From: Ciona savignyi
Taxonomy: Eukaryota > Chordata > Ascidiacea > Phlebobranchia > Cionidae
Assembly (NCBI GenBank): GCA_000149265.1
Contig: CH001357.1
Span: forward strand, 294,398-358,397
DNA length: 64,000 bases
Reading direction: 5' to 3'
Shown here in pieces: positions 1 to 11,400 of this stretch. The notes under the pieces are model-generated. The model saw nothing but the letters and a program-made list of their open reading frames with translations. It had not been told where the DNA came from and made no database searches. A program made the translations under genes and the position numbers. Each line of letters opens with the position of its first letter. Positions within the stretch are counted from its first letter, which is position 1.

Positions 1-111
1 CCAAGTATTATTAAATCACCTAATCCTTTTAACGTGAATTCATAATTCCAACTTTCTTATTACCTTTTTCAGTCGCATAATTTTAAAGAGTAAAAATGTC
101 GTAATTTGCAG

Positions 112-3100
112 GACTGAAACCGCCACGTCAGCGTTTTTTCGTAGCGTCAAGGGGAGCGTAAAAGTCACGTCATCGGCAGGTGCGGCATCCGTAAAAGCAA
201 GCGTCACCGTTACCCTGAGCAACGGCGGCAAACGTAACGGAGACGTCAAGATCGTACTGAAACGCAGCGCGGGAAAGTGGGTTTGTGACGTCACAATCTC
301 GATTGAAGGAAGAACGAAGACCTTCAACAGCGTAGCGAAGAAATCTGACGTAACTATTTTTTTTGGATTTAGATATTGCAACTGGCAGTTGAAAGATTGT
401 AGAATCAAAACTAGCTGAATTCTAGTAGGTTTTTGTCCCTGCGCAAAGCACTTAGTTGACTTTACTTGAACCCAGCGGATTAATGGGTTGTGTTACATCT
501 AAAAGGATATGCACAGCACACGACCAGGCTTTGGGCTTTACTAATTGTTGGACTGGATTGTTGGGAAAATTATGCGGGCAGTGGAAGAGGGGTATTTTCG
601 TCACTAACATAAGCAGGACGGGGTAGGGTTTATTATTAGTGGGATGTGTTATACATCATAATATAACTCATCCCGCTCATGTTTGTTTAGAAAATTCAGC
701 TGAAAAGGTTACAGGTACGAAACTGGTCGCTAGTTGGTTGTGTCCTTGGGCAAGGCACTTAACGGACATTTCCTGAACCCAGCGGATTAATGGGTTCTAC
801 CAAATTGAAGGAACATGTCTATCATATACAGCACATTGCAATAGCTCCGGTAACCCGAAGATGTTGGCGCGAGTGATCTGACGATTGCTCGTGTGGTTAT
901 CCCGTGAGTTTTCCCATTCACGGGGATAAACATAAAAAAGACACTGGACATGGGGAAATATAGGATTACTTATGTGTGTTAACCGCCCCTTGCGTTTTCA
1001 AATTTAGGATACGATATTTAAATGATGTTTATACCCGTGAATGGGAAAACCAAGAGGGTCAACACACGAGCAATCGTCAGATCACCTCGTGCCCATCGTC
1101 GGGTTACTGGAGCTATTGCAGTGTGTTGTGTATGATGCACATGTTCCTTCAATTTAGTAGAACCTATCATTCCACCCCGTTCTTATAAGGGATACAACAA
1201 GACTTTCCTATAACATAGATTTGTAAACTTTCAAACCTTTCAGCACTTCCGTGATGTCACACTGGACATTGATTATGTGGAGAAAGTCTATTGGCCGACC
1301 ATTGAGCTCAAGAATTACAAAGGAGTGGGTGGGAAAATGAAGGAGAGAAAGTTGGACCTGTTCTCTGTCTTTGAAGATGCAGGTTTAAAGTTGCATTACA
1401 ATGAAGAAGACAGTCAGGAGGTGGGAATAATGATTTTATTTTTTATTGATCACTTTGGCAGGTCTACACTAAATGAAGAACGGAATCCTTGCTCTCCGAA
1501 AACTAATAAAATAGAACTGAGGTCCTTTTCCATTATGTATGTTGTGTCCTGGGCCAAGGCACTTAACGGACAATGCCTTAACCTACTGTTATAATGCGTT
1601 TACCTAAATAAAGGCACGCATATTCATACACAACACCTGATAATAAATCTGGTAACCTGATGGTGGGTGGGAGTTTTTCCGACGATTGCATGTATGTTAA
1701 CCCCCATTATGTTTCCCCTGTACAGAAATAAACATGATTTCCCTTTTCTATCTGTTGTATTTTTGTATAGGAGGTACTTGTTAGTGAATCGTAGTGAATG
1801 AAATTAAAGTGAAGCACGTCGGGTTATTAGCATGAAATGTATGCAAAGAATGACTGTCTGAAACAAAATAACTGTCTGGAAACCTGCTCGTATTACTACA
1901 GGGATAAAAATTAAGGCATTTCCACAACATTATCCACGCACCATTTGGAGAACTTACTTTGAACACTTTAATCTTCTTTGTAAACGATAAACAATTCTTA
2001 ATAGTAAACGATTCTTAATCTAGGTGAAAGATCCAACCAGCAAAACGGCGTGGACCAAAGGAGACATGTACGTAGTCATGGAGAAATTCTTCCAAGAAAA
2101 TACCTCGTCCGATGACAATATTTGGTGTCTGCAGGCCACCCAGCCCCCAGATTCAAGATACATGGGCTATTCCTTTGACCAGGATGGAAAGCATGGATTC
2201 GGAATTTTCACGGGGTAATTTGCAATACTGGTAAATGTTAACTTAAAGATAGGATATTCATGTTTATGAACTGTGGACATGTGTTGTCTTACGATACCAG
2301 TGAATAAAGCCTGGTATTACCTTACCCACTTATGGGGAAATAAACTAACCAATCATCCACACACCGTAATAGCTCCAGCAACTCGACTGTGGGCATGAGG
2401 TGTCTTACGATACCAGTGAATACAGCCTGGCTTTACCCACTTACAGGGAAATAAACAAACCAATCATCTACACAATCTAATAACTCCAGCAACTCGACTG
2501 TGGACATGAGGTGTTTTACGATTAGTTAGGGTCATATTTAAACAGCTAAAAAAGTAAAATGTTGTGCTACATATATAACCTTACTACTTAGAGATATTCA
2601 AAATGGTTATTCACACTTTATCATTTAAAGTTTAAGGTATGGACACATCGAAACATAGACCAATACCATGCATAGGTTGTTACGTCTCTCTTTAGCCGAA
2701 GGGTTCCAGGTTCAAAACTGGTCGCTAGCTAGTTGGTTGTGTTCTAGGACAAGGCAAGGACATTGCTTAAACCTAGTGGAATGATGAGTTTAGCCAATAT
2801 GGGGGAAAGTCTAAATCGACAGCTGGCGCGAGGTGATCTGACGATTGCCTGTGTGTTAACTCCCTTGGTTTTCCCATTCACGGGGATAAACATGAATATC
2901 CATCTTATCCTATACCGAACATCGTAATAGTTTTAAAATAAATCGATCATCATTATAGTTCTTGTTATTTAGATTCTTTTCTATATTAAGCAACTTGTTA
3001 CATCATAGACACAAGTCATTCACCGGATTGGAGAGTTCGGTAACGAAATTAAAATCCGAGGCTTCAAGGAGGTTTCTCCACTACATGGCGCATGAATGCG

Positions 3101-6100
3101 GTCACTGTATGGGACTCAGACATCCATTCGAAGAAGGTTGGTCCCAAGTTTGTTTTGAATCTCTTGAACCCTGGCAGTGGATAGTGACAATTATTTATAT
3201 GTCTGAATACCTCATATCCTATAGTCGAGTTGATGGAGCTATTACAGTGTGTGGATGGTTGGTTCATTTATATCCTCGTGGATGGGAAGCCAGGCTTTAT
3301 CCACAGGTATCGTAAGACACCTCATGCCTACAGTCGAGTTGCTGGAGCTATTACAGTGTGTGGATGGTTGGTTCATTTATATCCTCGTGGATGGGAAGCC
3401 AGGCTTTATCCACAGGTATCGTAAGACACCTCATGCCTACAGTCGAGTTGCTGGAGCTATTACAGTGTGTGGATGGTTGGTTTATTTATATCCTCGTGGG
3501 TGGGAAGCCAGGCTTTATCCACGGGTATCGTAAGACACCTCATGCCCACAGTCAAGTTGCTGGAGCTATTACAGTGTGTGGATGGTTGGTTTATTTATAT
3601 CCTCGTGGGTGGGAAGCCAGGCTTTATCCACGGGTATCGTAAGACACCTCATGCCCACAGTCGTATTGATGGAGCTATTTTAGTGTGTTTAATAAACAAT
3701 TTTTATGACCAAGTCCAGAAAAACAATTCCAAATATTCACAAAAGTTTTTAGGTAAATTTAAGATTCTTTCATTGCAAAAAAAAGAATCAAAAATTTATC
3801 TTTGTGTCCTGCATTCTAGGTTTTGCCCTAGATCATGGATAGAAACTTTATATTTGTCCCTAGATATGATAGAACAGCTGTCACAGGGGCTGTCTTACTC
3901 TCAGGTTACCAGAGGTGTTTAATGCATTAAATACGATGGATACAACATTGCTAGGGTGATTGGTTAATAAATTAAACCAATGAGTTGAGTCAACTTCTGC
4001 TAAACCCCTTGCCCAAGGATACATCCGCCCATAACCTGCGGAGGGTTTCGATCCCACAACCCTTTGGCTTTCAGTCTCAAGCTAGAATGATCTAACCAAC
4101 ACGATTATCAACAACTCCCCCCCCCTATAGGTAATCCAAACTCTCTTTCCTGGATGAATTACGCTTGGAAATATGATTCAAAGTTCTCACCGGGAAGTTT
4201 CTACCAAAACTTCAAGTTTAGTTTTAGCGACAAAGAACTCGAGATTCTTCGTCATCAACCAGACCAGGTTTGATTTCTTTTAACCGAGCCAAGTTTCGAA
4301 CCCATGATGGGCTCGTCACAAGGACCGTTTTGTCCTCACACGGTCACAAGGACTGTATTGGGATCGTTGCTAAGACCGTTTTTGTATGGAAGTGGAAATA
4401 TGTATCGGTGGCGTTAACCATTCGCCCACACAACCTAACCATGCACATGGACCAGGTTTTTTGTCTGCTAGAATAGCTTTGTGGGTCAGTGTGTCGCCCT
4501 TCAACTGAAGGGTTGTAGGTTCTAAACTGGTCACTAGCTAGCTAGTCAGTTGTTAACTTAGGCACATATCGGCCATTGCCTGAACCTAGTGGATTGATGG
4601 GTTCAACTAAAACTAAATTAACATCTTAATGAAAAACAATACACTGCAATAACCCTGTATTATATGGTGGGCGTGAAATAATATGATTTTCTTGTGTGAT
4701 AAAAATGTGTTTGATTAGTTCTGTTTATTTTAATTAGTTTTATTCAACTAACAATTCACCATAAATCTCGTGAATGCAATTTTTTTTTTATTTTAGAAAT
4801 AATTGCAAAATGCTTTAAAAATATACACATCTGTTTTTTTTCTAATCGACTTATTTCACCCCCCAGCTATTCAAGAAGGCGTACAAACAAGAATCGCACA
4901 AGAGCTACGAATACCAGAACGCCCCGAAATCAGTCGTCCCAGATTTTACTGGATATGCAAATGAGGAAGATGGGGAAGTCCCTCCAAGCTCCAAGATTCG
5001 AAAACTCCAGTTCGACATCAAGTTTCGGTCGAAACCGTACACGAAGGTAAAGGGGACATTTTTGGGTCAGTTAGTTGGTTCAAAGCTCGCTAACGGGAGG
5101 GTTGTGGGTTGGAACCAGTCGTTGTTGGTATTATATATTTTTAACTTTTTTTTTAAGATTCAGCATTTGTATCGGCTGTGTTAGGTATTTGACCACATAA
5201 CCTTAGTTTAGTTTATTTTTTGTTGCCATGATGAAAACACGAAGCAGGACTACTGAAAAAAATATGGGAAACAGAAAAAAACGACAGTCGTTAGAACATG
5301 TCTAAAAACAAGCAATAAGTTATTAAAATCCGGTAAAAACCGTACTCTAGTCAGTATATCACTACGCAGCGTGCAGATGTGGAAGTTATTGTTTTAAACT
5401 GTTCAACAAATATGGTAGCATTAACCAATTGTGTTTAACACATTGAAATATCTATTTCTACCAATGTTTTACACAGTCTAATACCATGACATGGAATAAG
5501 TCATCTGTCATATTGTCCTGGATTTTTTTAAGTTTCAAGGAAAAAGTTATTAAATTCCATCATATTCTTATTTTTACTGATTTTCTTGGATTTTTTTAAA
5601 TTTCCAAATTTCAAGAAAAAAAATGTTAAATTTAAATAACTCTTTTGTTGAATCCAATCAAATTAAATATTTTTAAATTTAAGTTGATTTCAGAAATAAG
5701 TTATTAAATTTCATCATAAATTTATATTTTCCCATTTTTAAAATTTACAGGGCGACGTTGTCGAATTCGAGGCGATCTTGAAAAATGTGGGGAAACTCCC
5801 CATTAAGGTTGAAACCGACCTGACCCCTGGTGGTGGAGTGCTCACGGTCTACGTAACAGACCCGTTTGGAAACGTCCAGGTGAATAAGCCAATATTGTTG
5901 CTGGGACCTGTTTAAAAAAAAACAGTCGTTTTTTTTGCAGTTTATTAATTTTTTTAATAAGTGCCTATTTTTGTCTAAAAATTTGATCTGTTATGCGTCT
6001 ATTTTCATTTGTTTTGAAATTTGCTTTTTAAAAAATTGTTTAACGGCGTTATACTTATATTGTTTGCATTTGACCATAAGTCCCCATGTATCTTTCCCGT

Positions 6101-7653
6101 CTTTTTCCAGGACTTTCCTTGCATTTTTACTTTTAAGGTTTAATCTGTTATCACTGGATTTTGCAACTTTTAGATTGTTAACTTGCTATTTAAAAATTTA
6201 AAATATTTTTTAACAGTTTTTTTTTGGAGGCGGGTTCACTTCTACTGTCTTTTTTCAGCCCTTGCCTTACGTTTTCACTTGTACAGTTAAAACAAGATCT
6301 GTTGATATCTCTTAAGATATTCTTAATGTTTTTTAGATTGTGAAACCATTTGTGCACGGAATTAGTGCCCCAACACGAAGTTATACTACCATCGGAAAGC
6401 CTGGAAGCAAAACCGATTCGGAAATTTACAGCGAAACGATTCCATTGGTGCAATCTTCCCACGGCTCTTTGTTTAATTCTGAGGGGAAATATCATGTGAA
6501 AGCACTTTACGATGGAGGATCGGTAAAAGCTACTTCAAGTAAGAACGATATGATAGGATATTCATCTTTATCCCCGTGAATGGGAAAACCAGGGGGGTTA
6601 TCACACAGGCAATCGTCAGATCACCTCGCGCCCATCGTCGGGTTACCGGAGCTATTGCAGTGTGTTGTATATGATAGACACTTTCCTTCAATTTGGTAGA
6701 ACCCATTAATTCGCTGGGTTCAGGCAATGTCCGTAAAGTGCCTTGCCCAAGGACACAACCGACTAGCTAGCGACCAGTTTCGCACCTTCAACCTTTCGAT
6801 TGAAAGGCTACGCACTTAACCGTTAGACCAGCGGGCCAGACTTCAGTTCCAATATGTTTTGGCTTTTGGGATAAGACGGGATATAATTATGTTTATCCCT
6901 GTGAATGGAAAATGTAATAGGATGGGATATTCATGTTTATCTGTAAAAGGGGGTTAACACACGGGCAATCGTCAGATCACCTCGCGCCCACCATCTGGTT
7001 ACCGGAGCTATTGCAGTGTGTTGTGTATGATTAGAAAGTTTCTTTAATTTGGTTGAACCCATTATATTACTGGGTTCAAGCAATATCTATTGACAAGGAC
7101 TCAACTTTATATCGTCTTGGTTAAATTTTATTTTCAAAAATAATGTTTTTACCTAGGTTTGGTTTATTTGATTGTATTCCTTTATAATGACATTTTTAAC
7201 GACTATTCGGTATTTAGTCTTCCCTATTTCTGTGCCGTGATACTACTGAGGTAAAAATAAATAATAACCAAAAAATGAATAATAACCAGAAAAATAAATA
7301 ATAACCAAAAAATGAATAATAACCAGAAAAATAAATAATAACCAAAAAATGAATAATAACCAAAAAATTAATAATAATAACCAAAAAATGAATAATAACC
7401 AAAAAATAAATAATTACCAAAAAATGAATATTAACCAGAAAATAAATAATAACCAAAAAATTTATAATAACCAGAAAAATGAATACTTAGTAAAAAAAAA
7501 TAGTAACCAGAAAAATAATGGTAACCAAAAACAATGCATAGCAACCCCCCCCCCCAAAAAAAGGAACCAAATTAAACTTTTCTTATTTCTATAGAATCAG
7601 TTCCGTTGGTGATAGAAGCTGATGATGAAAATGATGACGACACCAACACAGAG
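112..7653 (+). CDS. Metzincin-like zinc metalloprotease, 5' partial, nine exons
   Basis: Inferred secreted or extracellular-type zinc endopeptidase; substrate unknown. Exons I place by AG/GT borders and matching phase: 112-349, 1244-1420, 2024-2214, 2973-3136 (or from 3009), 4131-4267, 4867-5046, 5751-5879, 6337-6538, 7595-7653, about 490 residues. The exon ending 3136 carries HECGHCMGLRH, the HExxHxxGxxH zinc motif of metzincins; the next has SWMNYAW, a likely Met-turn, then FSDKELEILRH. The following exons read as beta-strand-rich (for example VEFEAILKNVGKLPI) and resemble the tail of bacterial metzincin-like proteins as I remember them. The last exon is an acidic stretch, EADDENDDDTNTE; its donor (GAG/gttttt) is weak. 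No start codon or signal peptide is in the window. It may end here, or run on into the phenoloxidase exons from 8471, since phase is compatible. Family call fairly sure; exact subfamily not recognised. Confidence 0.75.
700..940 (+). mobile_element. tRNA-derived SINE, 5' truncated
   Basis: Carries GAAACTGGTCGCTAG, CCTTGGGCAAGGCAC, GCAATAGCTCCGGTAACCCG and the 3' end CACGGGGATAAACAT. Confidence 0.85.
1005..1180 (-). mobile_element. tRNA-derived SINE, body and tail only
   Basis: Reverse copy: GTGAATGGGAAAACC, CAATCGTCAGATCACC, GAGCTATTGCAGTGTGTTG. It ends before the head, about 65 bp upstream of the exon at 1244. Confidence 0.85.
1543..1740 (+). mobile_element. tRNA-derived SINE, degenerate
   Basis: CAAGGCACTTAACGGACA and GGTAACCTGATGGTGGGTG remain; the middle has insertions. 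Confidence 0.6.
1750..1862 (+). repeat. Dispersed repeat (GGAGGTACTT family)
   Basis: GGAGGTACTTGTTAGTGAAT, GAATGAAATTAAAG and GCATGAAATGTATGCAAAGA recur at 44625-44735 and, reversed, at 52748-52822. Function unknown. Confidence 0.65.
2268..2530 (-). repeat. Inverted copies of the 109-bp repeat (two units)
   Basis: About two units (GAGGTGTCTTACGATACCAG, CAGCAACTCGACTGTGG) that are the reverse complement of the array at 3222-3690, placed in the intron upstream of the zinc-site exon. Confidence 0.8.
2690..2918 (+). mobile_element. tRNA-derived SINE with internal deletion
   Basis: Head GGTTCAAAACTGGTCGC, then GGCGCGAGGTGATCTGACG and tail ATAAACATGAATATCC; part of the middle is missing. Confidence 0.8.
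2973..3136 (+). CDS. Exon with the HExxHxxGxxH zinc-binding site
   Basis: This exon of the metalloprotease reads ...SRRFLHYMAHECGHCMGLRHPF with the three zinc histidines and the catalytic glutamate all present, so the enzyme is predicted to be active. Two acceptors (2971-2972 and 3007-3008) are both in frame; the choice changes the exon by 12 residues. The donor is at 3137. Inverted arrays of one minisatellite lie on both sides (2268-2530 and 3222-3690). Confidence 0.75.
3222..3690 (+). repeat. 109-bp tandem repeat, four units and a partial
   Basis: Units repeat every 109 bp (3249, 3358, 3467, 3576). Each holds CTGGAGCTATTACAGTGTG and TATCCTCGTGGATGGGAAGC, recognisable as the 3' body of the local SINE, so the array is an amplified SINE piece. 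Open frames through it come from the repeat. Confidence 0.85.
3985..4105 (-). mobile_element. SINE head fragment
   Basis: CCTTGCCCAAGGATACA and GGTTTCGATCCCACAACCC match the reversed head, strongly diverged. Confidence 0.5.
4285..4434 (-). mobile_element. Second tRNA-like SINE family (class II tRNA-like)
   Basis: On the minus strand an A-box-like GGCGAATGGTTAA-type start and a B box GGGTTCGAAAC-type end frame a long middle; here the middle is locally duplicated (CACAAGGACCGTTTT twice). Similar copies at 10348, 13503 and 59961. Confidence 0.6.
4475..4700 (+). mobile_element. tRNA-derived SINE, diverged
   Basis: GTGTCGCCCTTCAACTGAAG, GGTTCTAAACTGGTCACTAG and CATTGCCTGAACCTAGTGG are recognisable; the tail decays. 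Confidence 0.7.
5210..5345 (+). repeat. Dispersed repeat with ACGACAGTCGTTA
   Basis: A block with AAAACGACAGTCGTTAGAAC and ATGTCTAAAA also occurs at 7700-7800 and 61745-61880. No coding or terminal repeat seen. Confidence 0.5.
6550..6840 (-). mobile_element. tRNA-derived SINE, full length
   Basis: Reverse copy from GGATATTCATCTTTATCCCC through GGTTACCGGAGCTATTGCAG to the head (CTTAACCGTTAGACCAGCGG). Box B reads GGTGCGAAACTGG on the minus strand. Confidence 0.93.
6915..7105 (-). mobile_element. tRNA-derived SINE, head missing
   Basis: GGATATTCATGTTTATC, CAATCGTCAGATCACCTCGC and GAGCTATTGCAGTGTGTTG; tandem neighbour of the copy at 6550-6840. Confidence 0.85.
7256..7550 (+). repeat. Minisatellite AATAACCAAAAAATGAAT
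   Basis: About 16 imperfect copies of an 18-bp A-rich unit in the intron, ending about 45 bp before the exon at 7595. It gives false open frames on both strands. Confidence 0.85.
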
Positions 7654-7699
7654 GTTTTTATTTTATTTCTATGTTTAATTTAATCCGATATCAATAAAA

Positions 7700-7805
7700 A
7701 TGCTCATAAGGACTTTCTATAAAAAGAATTGCAAAGACTGCAAAATGACAGTCGTTAAACCATGTCTAAAGTCCAATAAATTACAAAACGACAGTCGAGG
7801 TTAGC
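7700..7805 (+). repeat. Dispersed repeat with ATGACAGTCGTTA
   Basis: CAAAATGACAGTCGTTAAAC, CATGTCTAAAG; second copy of the family at 5210. Confidence 0.5.
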
Positions 7806-8470
7806 TGACAATATTTTTGCATTTTTTCCATGTTGTAAAAAAAACTGAATAATCTTTCCTATCAGTAAAAAGTCCCGTTTTTTGTAGTTTTAAACTCAAC
7901 ACCGTTAGACTGAATACTGTGGCTTAGCAATTGGTATACATTTCTGTATTCTTGTAGCTTTAACCCCCACTATTACAGTCATTCCAGCATTGTTATAAAT
8001 TATGTAGAACCATGTTTTTGCTATTTTGTAAGGTTCCAATCTGCTTAGGTCTGGTACACTTGTTTAAACTATTAAAGCAAATATTTAGAGTTGGAATTTT
8101 AAATTTGACACATTTTCCATCACAGTTTTTTTAAAACACTAAAACCTGACACTAAATGTGCTTAATTACTGGTCAAAAACTACAGTGTTGGGTTAAGTCT
8201 GTGTGAAATATGCTGTGCTGTCTGAAACCAGTCTCAATTAAAAGCTAAGTTTTACTTAAAAGCAGTTTTAAAGCTAACTACTTAAACCAGTGTTTTTCAA
8301 TCTTTTTTTAACCTTCTGTGTACATTACATTACATTAGTATGGGCGAGACTACGATAGCATAGGGACCAGGAATGTTGGCCATAGAAGGTACATTACTCC
8401 AGCACCCCGAGTTATCATGGATCCGGGATATAGCGTTCAACCTTGTGTTTAAAATTGGTTTAATTTTCAG

Positions 8471-11400
8471 GTCCGAATTGGTGCTGGTCTCGACGGGAAC
8501 GTTTCCCAATCATTCTCCAAGCTACAAGCTTTCTGGGAGAACTTGTCCAAGAAGCCCGTTGAGGCCAAAACAAAGCGCTTTCAGACGATAGTTATGCTGC
8601 TACAAGGTTTAGGAGTTGGCAGCGTGAAAGTGACCGAAAATGGCCGATCTGGTAGACGACAAAAGCGCAAACCAAAGACGTTGGAGAGAACTGATCCGTT
8701 GGTGTCGTATTCCAAACTCATAGCCGATACTGATGATTTGATGAAATATTATGAAACCAGTGTAAGTTGGTACCATTATTCCACATTATACTGATATGAC
8801 TTTATTTATAAGTTGGTTCCATTATTTCACATTATACTGATATGACTTTATTTTAAATAGCGTAGCCCAGGGGTCGACAACCTGCGGCTTCCAAAGGGCT
8901 CTTTCATCTTTCATCTTTCTGCAACGTCTCTTAATATTTATTGCTACTCTAGCGACCACTTAATAAGTTCAATACCCATGCATAAGTGAAACAAACAGAA
9001 AAACACTCGCGCCTTTATCTCACACAGTGTTGTTTTAGATTTATTGCGGAAATTTTATAAGTTTTGCGGCTTCCAATGATTTTTATTTTGCGGGTTAAAA
9101 TGGCTCTTTAAGTGCAAAAGATTGTTGACCCCTAGCCTAACCCTACATGCAGTAAATTACAATTGTAATGATCCAACACTTAGCTTATTCAGTTAAATTA
9201 ATCTGTAGGAAAGCCAAAGGTTATTGGATCGAAACATGTGGATAGCTTGGTAACTTGGGTCATGTTGATAGCTTGATAGCTTGGGTTGCATCCTTAGGCA
9301 AGATCTTTAACAGAAGATATTATAATCTTGCTTGTGTATTTGTGTATTAGACGATTGTATAAAGCTGCTTGCGTATTACCACCCACTTTGACGTTTAAAC
9401 TAGTCGGTTGTGTCTTTGAGCAAGGCATTTAAACATTGCCTGAACCCAGCGAATTATTGGGTTCTACTAAATTGAAGGAACGTGTCTATCATACACAACA
9501 CACTGCAATAGCTCCGGTAACCCGACAGTAGACGCGAGACGATCTGACGATTTACCTGTGTGTTAACCCCCTTGTGTTTCACCATCCAAGGAGATAAACA
9601 TGAACATCATTCACAGCTTTATTCGATTTCCCAGGATGATTTAGAGGCGTCAAACTACAGCCAACTTGCGCTTGCCCGAGGGAAGATAATGATGCAGCTC
9701 AATGACCAAGAGAGAGCAGATCGCGAATACAACCAGATGATCTCCACTCTAGTGAGGAAAGAGGAAGAGTATGGCTTCGTGAAGAGGATCTCAACTGAAT
9801 GGGAGTCAGTGAGATACCCAGGTAAGATATTTCTGTTTTATTTTATTCTGGACTAAGAAATAAGAGACCGTTTTTTTCATTTTTTTATTATCTTATGTTT
9901 TCTCTCTGAAATAAGAAAACTATGTTTTATATTTTGTTCATTCCCTTTAATTTGTTCAAAATATTAGATATTTCTCTTTTATTTTATTCCGGACTAAGAA
10001 ATAAGAAACCGTTTTTTAATTTTTTTATTGTTTTATGTTTTCTCTCTGAAATAATAAAACTGTTTTATATTTTGTTCATTCCCTTTAATTTGTTCAAAAT
10101 ATTAGATATTTCTATTTTATTCCGGACTAAGAAATAAGAGACCGTTTTTTAATTTTTTTTATTATTTTATGTTTTCTCTTTAAAATAAGAAAACTATGTT
10201 TTATATTTTGTTCATTCCCTTTAATTTGTTCGAAATATTTGATCTTTCTATTTTATTTTTATTACCAGACTAAGAAATAAGAGACCGTTTTTTATTTATT
10301 TTATATGAAATCGGTGTAAAAAATGTTCATTTGTTTTATTTTTTACTGGTCTAAGTTCGAAACCCATAATGAGCTTGTCACTAAGACCGTTATTGTATAT
10401 AGGGAACTATGTATCGGTCACTTTAACAATTCGGCCGTTTATTTTCTATTTTAATTTCACGAACAGAAATTATTTTTATTTTATTTCCATTAAAATGGAA
10501 TAAAACATGGGTAAGTGTTATTAAAATTGTTAAAAAAAACAAAAATAAGTGAATGTAATGTTAAAAGTAAATGTAAAAACTTTCAACTTTTATAACTTTC
10601 AGATCAAGTAATTTGCAATGTTGCATATTATTTGCCTCTAATTTGAGGTTTCGAAAGTTTATATCATAACAATATGTATTAAATTGTTTAGGAATTAAAC
10701 CCAAGGCATAAAAAGAACCCCAATCTATAGCAACAGCTAAATACACCTATTTAAATGTAACTTAAGGTGGTACGTGAACACTGTACAAAAGCTAAAATGG
10801 TACAAGCGAAAAAAAGTTTTGGTATCACTGGGATGAAAATTTACAAAAATTATTGTCCGACCGGTTAGTCTGGTGGTTTACTGCGACGCCTTTCAACCGA
10901 AATGTTGCAGATTCGAAACTCATCGCTAGCTAGTCAGTTGTGACCTTGGGCAAGGCACTTAATGCACATTGCCTGAACCCAGCGGATTAATGGGTTCTAC
11001 CAAATTGAATGAACGTGTCTATCATTGATACCGCACTGCAATAGCTCCGGTAACCTGACGGTGGGTGCGAGGTGATCTGACGATTGCCCGTGTGTTAACC
11101 TCCTTGGTTTTCCCATTCAAGGGGATAAACATGAATATCCTTTCCCTTTTTAAAAATTAAAAGTCAAAAATCTTTCACCAATTTATCTTTTCACCAGAAA
11201 TGCAGAAGGAAAAGAAAGCTGACGTGAAGTATTACCAGACGAGGGTTGAATCCCTGATTAACTGGGTTCCAGATGATCGGAGTGATAATTATGATGACGC
11301 AAGTGGCATCGGACTTAACAAGTAAGATCAGATGAAAAGTTATGGGGTGACTTGCCACAATGAAAAAAGAGTGAATTTTTTAAAAAAAGGGTGGGAATAA

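Noticed and set aside
3230..3642. Overlapping open frames of 64-94 residues with shared peptides
   Set aside because: They are six-frame readings of the 109-bp tandem repeat, not a gene.
7214..7594. Ile and Asn-rich open frames on both strands
   Set aside because: Low-complexity readings of the AATAACCAAAAAATGAAT minisatellite.
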